DNA from: Pseudoxanthomonas winnipegensis
GTDB taxonomy: Bacteria > Pseudomonadota > Gammaproteobacteria > Xanthomonadales > Xanthomonadaceae
DNA: 64,000 nucleotides
Direction of reading: 5' to 3'
Assembly: GCF_004283755.1 (NCBI RefSeq)
Contig: NZ_SHMH01000010.1
Coordinates: 1 to 64,000 of the forward strand
Positions 1 to 8,023 of the stretch are shown here, in pieces. A program made the translations under genes and the position numbers. The stretch's first letter is position 1, and each line of letters begins with the position of its first letter. Below the pieces are notes generated by a model. It made no database searches. It was not told the DNA's origin and saw nothing but the letters and a program-made list of their open reading frames with translations.

Positions 1-127
1 ACTACATCGAGATGTTCTACAACCCGATTCGCCGGCATGGTTCCGCTGGCGGCATGTCACCGGTAGAGTTCGAAAAGCGCTACGCGCAGAGCGGCGACTG
101 AGTGTCTATGGAACTCTGGTCGGTCCA
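1..127 (+). mobile_element. Right end of an IS3-family insertion sequence (left part outside window)
   Basis: The window opens inside a transposase reading frame that ends at 101. About 25 bases later the sequence reaches a GGTCGGTCCA stretch (118-127) that could be the outer edge of the right inverted repeat. IS3-family elements normally end a few tens of bases after orfB, so the boundary is placed near 127, but it is approximate because the left inverted repeat and the target duplication lie outside the window. Confidence 0.5.
3..101 (+). CDS. IS3-family transposase (OrfB), C-terminal fragment
   Basis: The last 32 codons of a transposase are visible, reading YIEMFYNPIRRHGSAGG and then MSPVEFEKRYAQ before a TGA stop. 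The combination of a YNxxRRH motif and a short stretch ending in SPxxFE is characteristic of the C-terminal end of the DDE integrase domain of IS3-family OrfB. This part follows the catalytic Glu helix. The 5' end of the gene lies to the left of the window, so it cannot be said whether the element is intact. Confidence 0.85.
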   Translation, partial: YIEMFYNPIRRHGSAGGMSPVEFEKRYAQSGD

Positions 128-205
128 GCGCTTTCTGGATTGACTTGCAGTCTGCTTTCAAAAACGATGTTCCTTAGGAAGCTTTGACCACAAGGAGCAC
201 GTGAA

Positions 206-799
206 ATGACCAGAGCGCTCTGTCTCTTGGTGCTGCTTTATTTGTTCTCGCCCCTCGCGTCGGCTCAGACCATGAACACCGGCCTGGGCTACTGCATCGA
301 CGGGATCGGCGAGGCGTCTTCGACGCTCCGCTCCCAGGTGGCGGCTCATACCGCTGGCCGTTTTTACGGGAACCCTCCCAGGTACGACCCGGCGACGAAG
401 ATCATTTATGTGCCGCCATACTCATGCGACTCGTTCGATACCGTTGGCCTGTATCGCACCCTCGGCTATCTCTCCCATGAGCTTGGTCACCACGTGGCCG
501 GAATTCCGGACATTTCGGCCCCGCTGACGCGCGACCAGTACATCACCAAAATGTGCGTCTGGGAGGCGAACGCGGTGTCGAACAATGGTGTGGTGAGGGG
601 CGAGATTTCTGGCGCGACTTCGGGATCGATCGTCATTCCGCTGATCGCGCAGAACGAATCGACGATGCTGTCCATGCTCGCTAGCGGTAAGAGCCTCCAG
701 GAGATCGGCCAGACCTTCTGCGACAACAACACCAATTCGACGGGTAAGACATATACCCAAGCGAATGGGGACTACTACGATGCCAACTATCCGTGGTGA
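206..799 (+). CDS. Secreted HExxH zinc metalloprotease-like protein
   Basis: A 197-residue protein with a clear Sec signal peptide (hydrophobic core, cleavage expected after LASA at about residue 20). Residues 91-96 read HELGHH, a zinc-binding HExxH motif, and 24 residues further on is WEANAV (119-124), whose Glu is well placed to be the third, gluzincin-type zinc ligand. Several Cys residues suggest disulfides in the periplasm or outside the cell. The rest matches no family I recognise. The ATG follows an AAGGAG-like site (191-196). It lies just inside an IS end and four bases before the next secreted protein, so the two are probably co-transcribed. A toxin or effector role is possible but only inferred. 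Confidence 0.72.
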   Translation: MTRALCLLVLLYLFSPLASAQTMNTGLGYCIDGIGEASSTLRSQVAAHTAGRFYGNPPRYDPATKIIYVPPYSCDSFDTVGLYRTLGYLSHELGHHVAGIPDISAPLTRDQYITKMCVWEANAVSNNGVVRGEISGATSGSIVIPLIAQNESTMLSMLASGKSLQEIGQTFCDNNTNSTGKTYTQANGDYYDANYPW

Positions 800-803
800 G
801 ATC

Positions 804-1382
804 ATGAAGACATCCAAGCTTGTCCCGTTTGCGTGCGCGTTGGCGATCGGTTCCCTCACTTGCGCGGTGGTCAACGCCGCGACGCCGGTCGTCCAGGCGC
901 CAGAGGCTTCGCAGCAGGCCGTTCTGGCCCTGATCAACAATCTCGCCCAGAGTCGAGCGGCGGGCCGTGGCCTCTTGGAGGCCGACCTGCGCGCCAAGAC
1001 GCAGATCCGCAACGAAGCCGTTGTGGACGGCCGCACCTTCATGGGAGACACCAGCGTAGGCCCGGTGAAGGTGTCCTCCTCGATCGGCCCTGCGGGTGCG
1101 GAAGACACCGATCTGGTCATGCGTTTCAGTGGTGCGTGTGTGCATCGGGAGTTCGTGCGCGAGCACCTTCAACTGAAGGATGTGGTCTGGACTTCGCCGC
1201 CGGACGACCCCGCACCGACGATCGGCTACGCCTACTTCACCGGCGGCTCCGCTGTGACGCTGTTCTTCGATGCCACCGGGACCCGATGCCTGACGGCTGT
1301 GCGGATGGAGCCTGAGGCCGTGCTTCGGCAGCAGCTTCAGAGATCCAGGTCGACTCCCGCGCACCCGCAGTCACCTGGATAA
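804..1382 (+). CDS. Secreted protein of unknown function, partner of the upstream zincin
   Basis: A 192-residue protein with an N-terminal signal peptide ending near VNA (about residue 25). The start at 804 is chosen because it follows the stop of the zincin by four bases and gives a proper signal sequence; an in-frame ATG at 765 lies inside the upstream gene. Two Cys in the mature part (in FSGAC and GTRC) could form a disulfide. No domain is recognised. Because it is exported and tightly linked to a putative protease it may be a substrate, chaperone or inhibitor/immunity protein; the sequence itself does not decide between these. Confidence 0.65.
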   Translation: MKTSKLVPFACALAIGSLTCAVVNAATPVVQAPEASQQAVLALINNLAQSRAAGRGLLEADLRAKTQIRNEAVVDGRTFMGDTSVGPVKVSSSIGPAGAEDTDLVMRFSGACVHREFVREHLQLKDVVWTSPPDDPAPTIGYAYFTGGSAVTLFFDATGTRCLTAVRMEPEAVLRQQLQRSRSTPAHPQSPG

Positions 1383-1409
1383 GGTTGAGGTCTTCCCGAT
1401 CATGGGGCT

Positions 1410-1482
1410 GTGGGCCTGAAGCCGGAAAACGGCGCGATAGCGCGCCCACCTCAGAAGGGTGGCTCGGGCGAGCCATCCCGAC
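1410..1482. other. Hairpin-rich intergenic element upstream of the M28 peptidase
   Basis: Two adjacent stem-loops are visible. GGCGCG (1431-1436) pairs with CGCGCC (1441-1446) around the tetraloop ATAG. The longer GGGTGGCTCG/CGAGCCATCCC pairs at 1457-1478 with one G-U pair. They lie in the 231 bases between the secreted pair and the peptidase, well upstream of its ribosome-binding site. They could be a structured leader, a small RNA or a mobile-element remnant. Confidence 0.35.
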
Positions 1483-1613
1483 GAAACGAGAAAGCTAAAG
1501 CTGAAGCGCTGGGGCGGTTGGCACGATGGCCGCCGTTTCCGTTCCCCCTGCCTCCGGCGCAGTGCGCGTGCGAGCGGGCTAGACTTCTGCCCCAGACCAC
1601 AAGGGGGAGCAGG

Positions 1614-2714
1614 ATGACGATCTACATGACCTTGCGCATCGCGCTGCTGTCGTCCGCACTGATGGCCGGCATCGCGCAAGCCAAAGAGCCATCGCTGCCG
1701 CAGCCGCAGGCCAGCCTGCTCTCCAGCATCTCCGCCGACGCGATGCGCGGGGATCTGTCCTTCCTGGCGTCCGATGCGCTGGAGGGGCGGGGCACGCCGT
1801 CGCGGGGGCTGGATCTGGCGGCCGAGTACATCGCGGCGCAGTTCCGGGGCGCGGGGCTGGAGCCGTTGGGCGATGACGGGTATTTCCAGACGGCGGACTG
1901 GCGCCAGATCGCGCCGGAGAAGGAGCGGGCGAAGTTCGCCGATGCGCCCGAGCCGTTGATCGTGCGCAACGTGGTGGGCCTGCTGCGCGGTTCGGATCCG
2001 GTGTTGAGCAAGACCTATGTGCTGGTCACGGCGCATTACGATCATCTGGGCATCCGCAAGGACAAGGGCGATGACCCGATCTTCAACGGGGCCAACGACG
2101 ATGGCAGCGGCACGGTCTCGGTGATCGCGCTGGCGCGCGCCTTCGCTGCGCAGCAGGTGCGGCCCAAGCGCAGCATCGTGTTCATGACGGTGTTCGGCGA
2201 GGAGCACGGGCTGGTGGGCTCGCGCTACTACGGTGCGCATCCGCTGGTGCCGGTGGCCGACACGGTGGCCAATATCAACCTGGAGCAGGTCGGCCGCACC
2301 GACGACAGCGAGGGCCCGCAGGTGCGCGCGGCCGCGATCACCGGCGCGGACTACTCGCAAGTGGCCGATGTGCTGCGCAAGGCGGGCGAGGACACCGGCA
2401 TCCGCATGACCAAGCATCTGGTCAATAGCGACCGCTACTTCGCCTTCAGCGACAACCAGGCGCTGGCCGACCTGGGCGTGCCGGCGCACACCATCAGCGT
2501 GGCCTACGCCTTTCCCGACTATCACGGCCCGGCCGACACCTGGGACAAGATCGACTACGCCAACATGGCCGCCATCGACCGCACCGTCGCCCTGGCCGTG
2601 TGGACCATCGCCAACGACCCGAAGGCGCCGCGCTGGAACGCCGACAACCCCAAGGCCGCCAAGTACGTCGAGGCCGCGCGCAGGCTGCACGGCGAGCAGA
2701 ACGCCGCGCCCTGA
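1614..2714 (+). CDS. M28-family zinc aminopeptidase, secreted
   Basis: A 366-residue peptidase with a signal peptide (cleavage near IAQA). The M28 metal-binding pattern is complete to the eye: TAHYDHLG (His, Asp), NGANDDGSG (bridging Asp), VFGEEHGLVG (catalytic Glu and ligand Glu) and a distal DYHGPADT carrying the last His. These enzymes remove N-terminal residues from peptides using two zinc ions, here in the periplasm or medium. The ATG at 1614 is chosen over an in-frame start at 1410 because it is preceded by GGGGGAGCAGG and opens directly on the signal peptide. It stands alone, with long flanking gaps. Confidence 0.9.
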   Translation: MTIYMTLRIALLSSALMAGIAQAKEPSLPQPQASLLSSISADAMRGDLSFLASDALEGRGTPSRGLDLAAEYIAAQFRGAGLEPLGDDGYFQTADWRQIAPEKERAKFADAPEPLIVRNVVGLLRGSDPVLSKTYVLVTAHYDHLGIRKDKGDDPIFNGANDDGSGTVSVIALARAFAAQQVRPKRSIVFMTVFGEEHGLVGSRYYGAHPLVPVADTVANINLEQVGRTDDSEGPQVRAAAITGADYSQVADVLRKAGEDTGIRMTKHLVNSDRYFAFSDNQALADLGVPAHTISVAYAFPDYHGPADTWDKIDYANMAAIDRTVALAVWTIANDPKAPRWNADNPKAAKYVEAARRLHGEQNAAP

Positions 2715-3052
2715 GCGCGGTTGGCTTCCGTCGGCTGCCGCCTGGATGGGGGCGGCCGAGGCGCGCGCGGAAGCCGCCGCGCGCGGTGTTGACACCGGCC
2801 ACGGGGCGGAGCAACGTCGGTTTCGAGGAGCCTGGAAACGCCCCAGCGCGCGCGGCCCGCCCTTGAACCTGGTGTCCCGGTGCCTGCAGTCCCGGCAGGG
2901 GCGCCCGATGCGATGGCGGCATCGGCAGGGTGGCCATGACCGCCCCCGCAAGGGGCATGCGCCTGCCGGCGCGCTGCGGTGCTTGAGTCTCCTTCACCTC
3001 CGTCCGCCGGGCATGGCGGGCGGTCACTTCGCGATGCCAAGGAGCAATAACG
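2715..3052. other. 338-base palindrome-rich gap before the XAC0095-like gene
   Basis: No gene is credible here; reading frames across it look like high-GC shadows. It contains several short inverted repeats, for example CCGCC/GGCGG around GGGCAT near 3005-3020 and CCTGC/GCAGG near 2882-2897. It may be a long structured 5' leader of the gene at 3053. Confidence 0.35.
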
Positions 3053-3715
3053 ATGACGGACCATCTCTTCGATGATCGGAACACGACGGGCGGCGCGCTG
3101 CCCGAGGACAGCCAGCACCTGCTGATGCAGGTCGGCCACCAGCTGCGGCTGCTGGCGCGGCTGGCGCAGCCCCGCCCCGGCGGCAAGCGGAAGCAGGCGC
3201 CCGGCGTGGGCGCGGCCGAGCTGGCCTTCAGCCTGGACCAGGTGGCCGGGCAGGTGGAGGCGGTGCTGCTGCGGATGTCGCGTCCGGCGCAGGCCGGCGC
3301 GGCGCTGGCGGCGGCCGAAGCCGCCGCGCCGTACGCGGTGGACGAGGCGACGCAGGCGCAGGGTCCGCGCCTGGCCTTCGGGGCGACGCTGGCGCAGCTG
3401 GACGCCCTGCAGCTGCTGGTCTTGGGCATCAAGGCCTTCGGCGATGCCGTGTTCGCCGAGCAGGCGGCCGACTACGCGGAAGGCAGCGTGTCGATGCTGG
3501 GCTTTGCGATCTTCAATCAGGCCAGCGAGGTGGCGGACCTGCTCACGGAGATCGCGGCGCAGCCGCTGGCGGCGGGCGGCGGCCCCGCATCGGTGCGGGA
3601 AGTCCGGCTCACGTATGGCGCCGGGTCCGTCCTGGCGTTGTGCCACGACGCGCAGGCCGCACCGCGCCTGCCGCAGGCCGTCGGCCGGATCGCCGGGGCG
3701 ATGCGGTTGCACTGA
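3053..3715 (+). CDS. XAC0095-like hypothetical protein
   Basis: A 220-residue protein without signal peptide. The first part (LPEDSQHLLMQVGHQLRLL, about residues 18-36) resembles the start of the small xanthomonad-specific XAC0095 family. The remainder is Ala/Leu-rich and probably helical, with no motif I recognise. Function unknown, cytoplasm likely. The ATG is well supported by AAGGAG about eight bases upstream. It is followed by a strong hairpin at 3744, so it is probably a single-gene transcript with a long leader. Confidence 0.55.
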   Translation: MTDHLFDDRNTTGGALPEDSQHLLMQVGHQLRLLARLAQPRPGGKRKQAPGVGAAELAFSLDQVAGQVEAVLLRMSRPAQAGAALAAAEAAAPYAVDEATQAQGPRLAFGATLAQLDALQLLVLGIKAFGDAVFAEQAADYAEGSVSMLGFAIFNQASEVADLLTEIAAQPLAAGGGPASVREVRLTYGAGSVLALCHDAQAAPRLPQAVGRIAGAMRLH

Positions 3716-3743
3716 CGCGCGCGCACCGCGATTGGTGGGAAGC

Positions 3744-3770
3744 AGCGGCGGCCTCGGCCGCCGCTGTTGT
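3744..3770 (+). terminator. Terminator-like hairpin after the XAC0095-like gene
   Basis: A perfect 10-bp stem AGCGGCGGCC / GGCCGCCGCT (3744-3753 with 3756-3765) is followed by GTTGT. The T-run is weak, but position 28 bases after the stop fits a terminator. Confidence 0.6.
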
Positions 3771-4069
3771 CTGCTGGATGAAAGGCGGCTTGCGGGGGCG
3801 TCGTCGCCTTGGGCGTGGTGCGAAGTGCGTTTGCGCGCTGCGTTCGCGCATGGTGCGGCGGCTGGGTTCCGAGCCGCGTGGTCAGCGCCTGTGCTTGCGG
3901 AAAGACGCGCCTGCCGACGTTTCGGCTGACACGCCGTGACCCCCTATGGGCCTACCGGGGGCAGCAGTACGCGCGTGCCGCGCGTGCTCGCCAGCTCGCT
4001 CTGCAGACATCGAGCACAGCCAGGCGGGTAGGCTAGTCTCCTATCGTTCGCACCAACCAAGGTTCTGCC
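3771..4069. other. Intergenic stretch with nothing recognised
   Basis: About 300 bases of GC-rich sequence between the hairpin and the next gene. The open frames here have no start signals or family resemblance. No promoter, repeat or RNA gene was recognised. Confidence 0.4.
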
Positions 4070-4522
4070 ATGCCCCTCCATCCCGACTTCCCCGTCGTCG
4101 AAGGCCATTACCCGCTCACGCCGGACTGGGCGATCACGCTGGACGCGCCCTACAACCGGCGCATCGAGGACGGCGACCTGGTGCTGTGGAACGAGCGCGT
4201 CACGGTGTGGATGACGATCTGGCACAACGACGGCGGGGCCAGCATCGAGGCGCGCCTGGACGATGTACGTCAGCATCAGTCGCCGGAGGCGCACGACATC
4301 GAGCAGTCGCAGATCGGCGATATCCGCTTCTACGCCTATCGCCTGGCCGAGGAAGTGGACGACCCGGACGATGCGCGCAGGCCCGGCTACTACGGCCATG
4401 CCTTCGCCGAGGACAGCCAGGTGCAGATGGCGGTGTACTTCGACGATGAGGAGGACCTGGCGGTGGCCCGTGCGCTGCATCGGAGTCTGGTGTATACGGG
4501 CGGTGGTGACGCTGCGGAGTGA
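4070..4522 (+). CDS. Conserved hypothetical protein, acidic, 150 residues
   Basis: An acidic, soluble-looking protein with no signal peptide or membrane helix. It is rich in Asp/Glu and aromatic residues (for example VTVWMTIWHNDGG and IRFYAYRLAEEVDDPDD). The composition is that of a real folded protein rather than a high-GC shadow, and opposing frames are Arg/Pro-rich nonsense. No family is recognised. The ATG lacks a strong ribosome-binding site. It stands alone, followed by a cluster of intergenic repeats. Confidence 0.6.
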   Translation: MPLHPDFPVVEGHYPLTPDWAITLDAPYNRRIEDGDLVLWNERVTVWMTIWHNDGGASIEARLDDVRQHQSPEAHDIEQSQIGDIRFYAYRLAEEVDDPDDARRPGYYGHAFAEDSQVQMAVYFDDEEDLAVARALHRSLVYTGGGDAAE

Positions 4523-4659
4523 AGGTGTTCGGAGTGCGGCTGGCGGTGGCTCGCGGTGGCTGAGGTCGGTATGCAAAAGGCTCCGTTACGGAACATCGGC
4601 TTGTCGCTGTCAGATCGCCGAAGCCTTTGAACCTGCAGCCACGCAAGTAACCCACTACC

Positions 4660-4744
4660 GTCGTTCCCGCGAAAGCGGGAGCCCAGCGACTCTCACGCGG
4701 AAGCGTCAAAGTCCATGGATTCCCGCGTGCGCGGGAATGACGGG
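4660..4744. repeat. REP-like palindromic unit (inverted pair)
   Basis: CGTCGTTCCCGCGAAAGCGGGA at the left is mirrored by GATTCCCGCGTGCGCGGGAA plus TGACGG at the right. Each half is itself a palindrome, and the halves face each other across about 40 bases. The same motif recurs at eight other places in the window. Confidence 0.8.
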
Positions 4745-4796
4745 CTTTTGGCTTACCGAAGGCGTTGAATTTGGAGCCGCTCCCATCACCTACCAC

Positions 4797-4910
4797 CGTC
4801 GTTCCCGCGAAAGCGGGAACCCAGGGACTTTCGCGGCAGAGCCTCCAAGGCGCTGGATGGTCAGACATGCGTCTGCCAAGAAGCACTTCCCGCGTGCGCG
4901 GGAATGACGG
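4797..4910. repeat. REP-like palindromic unit (inverted pair), second copy
   Basis: A second unit of the family lies 52 bases after the first: GTTCCCGCGAAAGCGGGAAC at about 4801-4820 and CTTCCCGCGTGCGCGGGAA near 4886-4905, with flanking CGTC and GACG. The tandem arrangement fills the gap between the hypothetical gene and the porin. Confidence 0.8.
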
Positions 4911-4959
4911 ATCTTCGAAAGGCGGTTGTCCATTCGCGCTTCGGCGTCCTCGATGTGCC

Positions 4960-6240
4960 CTAAAACGTCGCCCGGACCTGCAGCCCCACCGCCAGCGCGT
5001 CACCCGCGCGCCTGTAGCTGAAGGTGCCCGGATCGACGATGTACTGCAGGTCCGGGCGCAGCGTCAGCCAGGGCCTGAGCTGAGCGGTGTAGGCCAGCTC
5101 GTACAGGCGTTCGACATCGGTGAGCTGATAGAGCGGTGAATCGCTCGGCACGCCGGTGTCGGCCAGTGCGCCGCGCTGTGCCGCGCGCAGGGCGCCGTTG
5201 ACCTTGGCGCTGGCGTAGCCCAGCGCCAGGCGGTCCTGGCTGCGGGTGCCGATGCCCTGGTAGTACAGGCCGGCCACGCGCCAGTGCCGCAGGGGCGAGG
5301 TCGCCTGGTCGGTCTGCATGTACTCGCCGAAGACGGTGAGTCCGCGCGTGGGGTCGGCGGTCTCGGCGCTGAGCTTCTGCTCGGCCAGCAGCCACACGCC
5401 GTCGCGCCCGCTGACGCTGGCGGCGGTACCCAGCCGCCTGGCGCGGGAGGTGTCGGCGTAGGCGCCGACCTGGTAGCTGCCGGCGTGGGGGCCGCCAGCG
5501 CCCGGCGTCCAGGCCAGTTCGAGTACGAACAGCGAGCCGGTCGTGCCGCTGGCGAAGGGGCGGAAGGCGGTGTGCACGTTGTTGCCGCGCAGCTGCGGAT
5601 TGACCTGGAACCAGCCGCCGCGCAGGACCACGCGCGCGGCCAGCGGCCAGCCGGCCTCGGCGCCCCAGCGCGCCACCGGGTAGTTGTACCAGCCGCTGTT
5701 GCCGGTCATCGACAGCGGGTGCGCGCACAGCGCCGAGTTGAGGAAGCTGTTGCCCGCGGCCAGCAGGCCGAAGTGGCTGCCCATCGCGTAGAAGCCCAGC
5801 TTGAGATAGCCCCTGCCGGCGAAGCCGTAGTCGAAGCTGACCTCGCTCAGCCGCGTGTAGGTGCCGCCATAGACCTGCTGCAGAGCGAAGCGGTTGCCGA
5901 CCAGATCGGCCGAGGCGCTGCGGCCGCGGCGATCGTTGAGCGTGAGGTGGAACGCCCCGCCGCGCCAGCCGGCCAGCCGATCCATGGCCAGGTCCAGGCC
6001 GACGCGCAGCTGCTGCGCATAGCGCGCGCCGCTCGCCCCGTCGCCGTTGTCGATGACGTCCACGGCCTCGCCGATGTAATCGCCGCGCGGCGCGACACCA
6101 CGCGTGGACCAGTCCTCGCGCACGCCGCCCCAGTCGCCGGTCATGGTGGCGGCCTGGTCAGGCGTGGCGTGGGCCTGCGCGCAGATCAGCAGCGCGCACA
6201 GCAGGGCACAACAGGAACGGCCGGGGGAATGCCGATGCAT
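4960..6240 (-). CDS. OprB-family carbohydrate-selective porin
   Basis: A 426-residue outer-membrane protein with signal peptide (cleavage near AHA). After the signal comes MTGDWGGVREDW, the hallmark start of OprB-family porins, then alternating amphipathic strands and a C-terminal aromatic (VRATF), as needed for BAM-mediated insertion. OprB porins let glucose and other sugars through the outer membrane. The start at 6240 is chosen because upstream in-frame residues are Arg/Pro-rich and would precede the signal peptide; there is no strong ribosome-binding site. The gene is alone on its strand. Its job fits with the polysaccharide hydrolases further along, but there is no direct linkage. Confidence 0.85.
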   Translation of the reverse strand: MHRHSPGRSCCALLCALLICAQAHATPDQAATMTGDWGGVREDWSTRGVAPRGDYIGEAVDVIDNGDGASGARYAQQLRVGLDLAMDRLAGWRGGAFHLTLNDRRGRSASADLVGNRFALQQVYGGTYTRLSEVSFDYGFAGRGYLKLGFYAMGSHFGLLAAGNSFLNSALCAHPLSMTGNSGWYNYPVARWGAEAGWPLAARVVLRGGWFQVNPQLRGNNVHTAFRPFASGTTGSLFVLELAWTPGAGGPHAGSYQVGAYADTSRARRLGTAASVSGRDGVWLLAEQKLSAETADPTRGLTVFGEYMQTDQATSPLRHWRVAGLYYQGIGTRSQDRLALGYASAKVNGALRAAQRGALADTGVPSDSPLYQLTDVERLYELAYTAQLRPWLTLRPDLQYIVDPGTFSYRRAGDALAVGLQVRATF

Positions 6241-6714
6241 GGGTGGGGGTCCGCGGGCGTGGCGTCGGGGAAACCGCGCGCGGTGACGGCGCATCGGTGC
6301 CGGGAGGCCTCTGGGGTTACGCCGTTCGGGGCGCGGCGCCGCCATGGCGATGCGTTGGGAGGGCTATCGACCTTGAAGCTTCTGCGACGCCACCTTGGGA
6401 AAGGTGGTCCCGGCGTCGCGCCGCTCACCGGTGGCATCGCACCGATGCGCCCCCGAAAGACCCGAATCGTCGTTTTCGCGAACGCGGGACCCCCGCGACT
6501 TCCGCAGGCAAGGGCCAGGGGCCGGGGACACGCGTTAGAGGGAGGCTGCAGGTTTTCCGGCCATTCCCGTCGCGGAGCCGTAAGCGTAAAAGCAGGACCC
6601 AAGGCATCCGTCGCCGGCGTCGCGGTACACCGTGGCCCGGTTCGCGCACCGCAGCGGGCCATCGGCGCGCGGTTGAGAGAAGATGCTCTCTCTTGCATGC
6701 CCGGGAGGCTGGCG
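6241..6714. other. 474-base divergent intergenic region with a degenerate REP-like motif
   Basis: The region separates the divergently transcribed porin and RibD-like genes, so both promoters should be here, though no convincing -35/-10 pair was found. A decayed copy of the REP-like palindrome is seen at 6468-6500 (CGTCGTTTTCGCGAACGCGG). No gene is supported. Confidence 0.4.
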
Positions 6715-7362
6715 ATGTCGAAGGTCCGTGTCGAAGGTTTCACCCTGTCCCTGGACGGCTTCGCCGCGGGGCCGCATCAGCGCCTGGAGGCGCCGATGGG
6801 CGAGGGCGCGCAGGACCTGCATCGGTGGCTGCGGGGGACGCGCACCTTCATGCAGACGCTGTTCGGCAAGGAGGGCGGCAGCACGGGGCTGGACGACGAG
6901 ATCGCCGCGCGCGGGTTCGACAACCTCGGCGCCTGGATCATCGGGCGCAACATGTTCGGGCCCATCCGTGGCGACTGGGGCGACGCGGACTGGCGCGGCT
7001 GGTGGGGCGACGATCCGCCGCACCACGTGCCGGTGTTCGTGCTGACCCACCATGCGCGGCCCAGCCTGCCGATGCAGGGCGGCACGGTCTTCCACTTCGT
7101 CACCGGCGGCATCCACGAGGCGCTGCGGCTGGCGCGCGAGGCGGCCGGCCCGCGCGATATCCGCATCGGCGGCGGCGCCGACACCGTCCGCCAATATCTG
7201 CAGGCCGGCTTGATCGACCAGCTGCATCTGGCCATCGCGCCGACGCTGCTGGGCTCGGGCGAGCGGCTGTTCGAAGGCGTGGATCTGACCGTCCCCGGTT
7301 ATCGCTGCACCAGCTTCCGCGCCTCGGACGCGGCGCTGCATGTGGTGCTGGAGCGGGGCTGA
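6715..7362 (+). CDS. Dihydrofolate reductase-fold (RibD C-terminal) family protein
   Basis: A 215-residue soluble protein. It shows the RibD_C/DHFR-like pattern: LSLDGFAAGP near the start, AWIIGRNMFG in the middle, FVTGGIHEAL, RIGGGADTVRQYLQAGLIDQ (the NADPH-binding GG plus helix) and LHLAIAPTLLGSGERLF near the end. Members are NADPH-dependent reductases related to the riboflavin enzyme, but this stand-alone type (about 200 residues) is of unknown substrate. The ATG at 6715 follows CGGGAGG at proper spacing. Confidence 0.85.
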   Translation: MSKVRVEGFTLSLDGFAAGPHQRLEAPMGEGAQDLHRWLRGTRTFMQTLFGKEGGSTGLDDEIAARGFDNLGAWIIGRNMFGPIRGDWGDADWRGWWGDDPPHHVPVFVLTHHARPSLPMQGGTVFHFVTGGIHEALRLAREAAGPRDIRIGGGADTVRQYLQAGLIDQLHLAIAPTLLGSGERLFEGVDLTVPGYRCTSFRASDAALHVVLERG

Positions 7363-7482
7363 CACCAAGAGCGCGGCCCCGGTCGGCGCGGTGATCCGGC
7401 GACAGGCGAAAGGTTGATCTTGCGGATCGGCAGCGCGCAGACTCCAGCGGCCACAGGAGCGTGGCATCGAAAGGGGACTCGC

Positions 7483-7917
7483 GTGAATCGATGGACGATG
7501 GCCGCCGTACTTGCGGTGGCGACGACGCTGGCCGGCTGTGCGACGCACAACCGCGTGGTGGTGAACCCAGGGCACCAGACCGTGGTCAGGTCGGCTTATG
7601 TGGTCCTGCATGGCGGCAACTCGGCGGATATGGATGCCCATGTCCAGCAGGAGCTCATGGCGCACGGGATCCAGGTCAAGGCCGGACCCGAAGTGCGCGA
7701 GGCGGGCACCGATGTCGTGGTCCGCTATACGGACAACTGGCGCTGGGACATGGCGATGTACCTGCGTTCGCTGGATATCCAGATCTACAACGCCTCCTCC
7801 GGCACGCTGATCGCGAGCGGGTCGTGGAAGAACTCGGCGCTGCATGGCTACCACTCGGCCGAGAAGGTCACCCGGCAGGTGATGGGCGAAGTGCTTGCCA
7901 AGCTCGATGCTGACTAG
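7483..7917 (+). CDS. Putative lipoprotein, unknown function
   Basis: A 144-residue protein. The N-terminus ends in the lipobox LAGC, so it should be lipid-anchored in the envelope. The mature part has a conserved-looking DVVVRYTDNWRWDMAMYLRS followed by beta-strand-rich sequence, somewhat like small DUF4136-type lipoproteins, but the match is not firm. A GTG start at 7483 is chosen because AAGGGGAC lies five bases upstream; the upstream in-frame ATG at 7414 would bury the signal peptide. An ATG at 7498 is a second option. Confidence 0.7.
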   Translation: MNRWTMAAVLAVATTLAGCATHNRVVVNPGHQTVVRSAYVVLHGGNSADMDAHVQQELMAHGIQVKAGPEVREAGTDVVVRYTDNWRWDMAMYLRSLDIQIYNASSGTLIASGSWKNSALHGYHSAEKVTRQVMGEVLAKLDAD

Positions 7918-8023
7918 GGTTGCCCTCGCGATCCGGCGCTGCCGAGCATCGCCGGTCGTGACACGGCCTACGCCGCCACACCGCTAGAGTGCCGCGCGAT
8001 ATCGATCGCGTACGAGGTGTGGG

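Noticed and set aside
101..205. A hybrid IS-derived promoter (TTGACT at 140-145 with AACGAT at 163-168) for the zincin
   Set aside because: The -10 matches only half of the consensus and the edge of the element is uncertain; it is not strong enough to list as a feature.
5284..7362. A 692-codon plus-strand frame over the porin and the RibD-like gene
   Set aside because: Its first part is the antisense of the porin and rich in Gly/Arg/Pro; only the portion from 6715 has a start signal and a known family.
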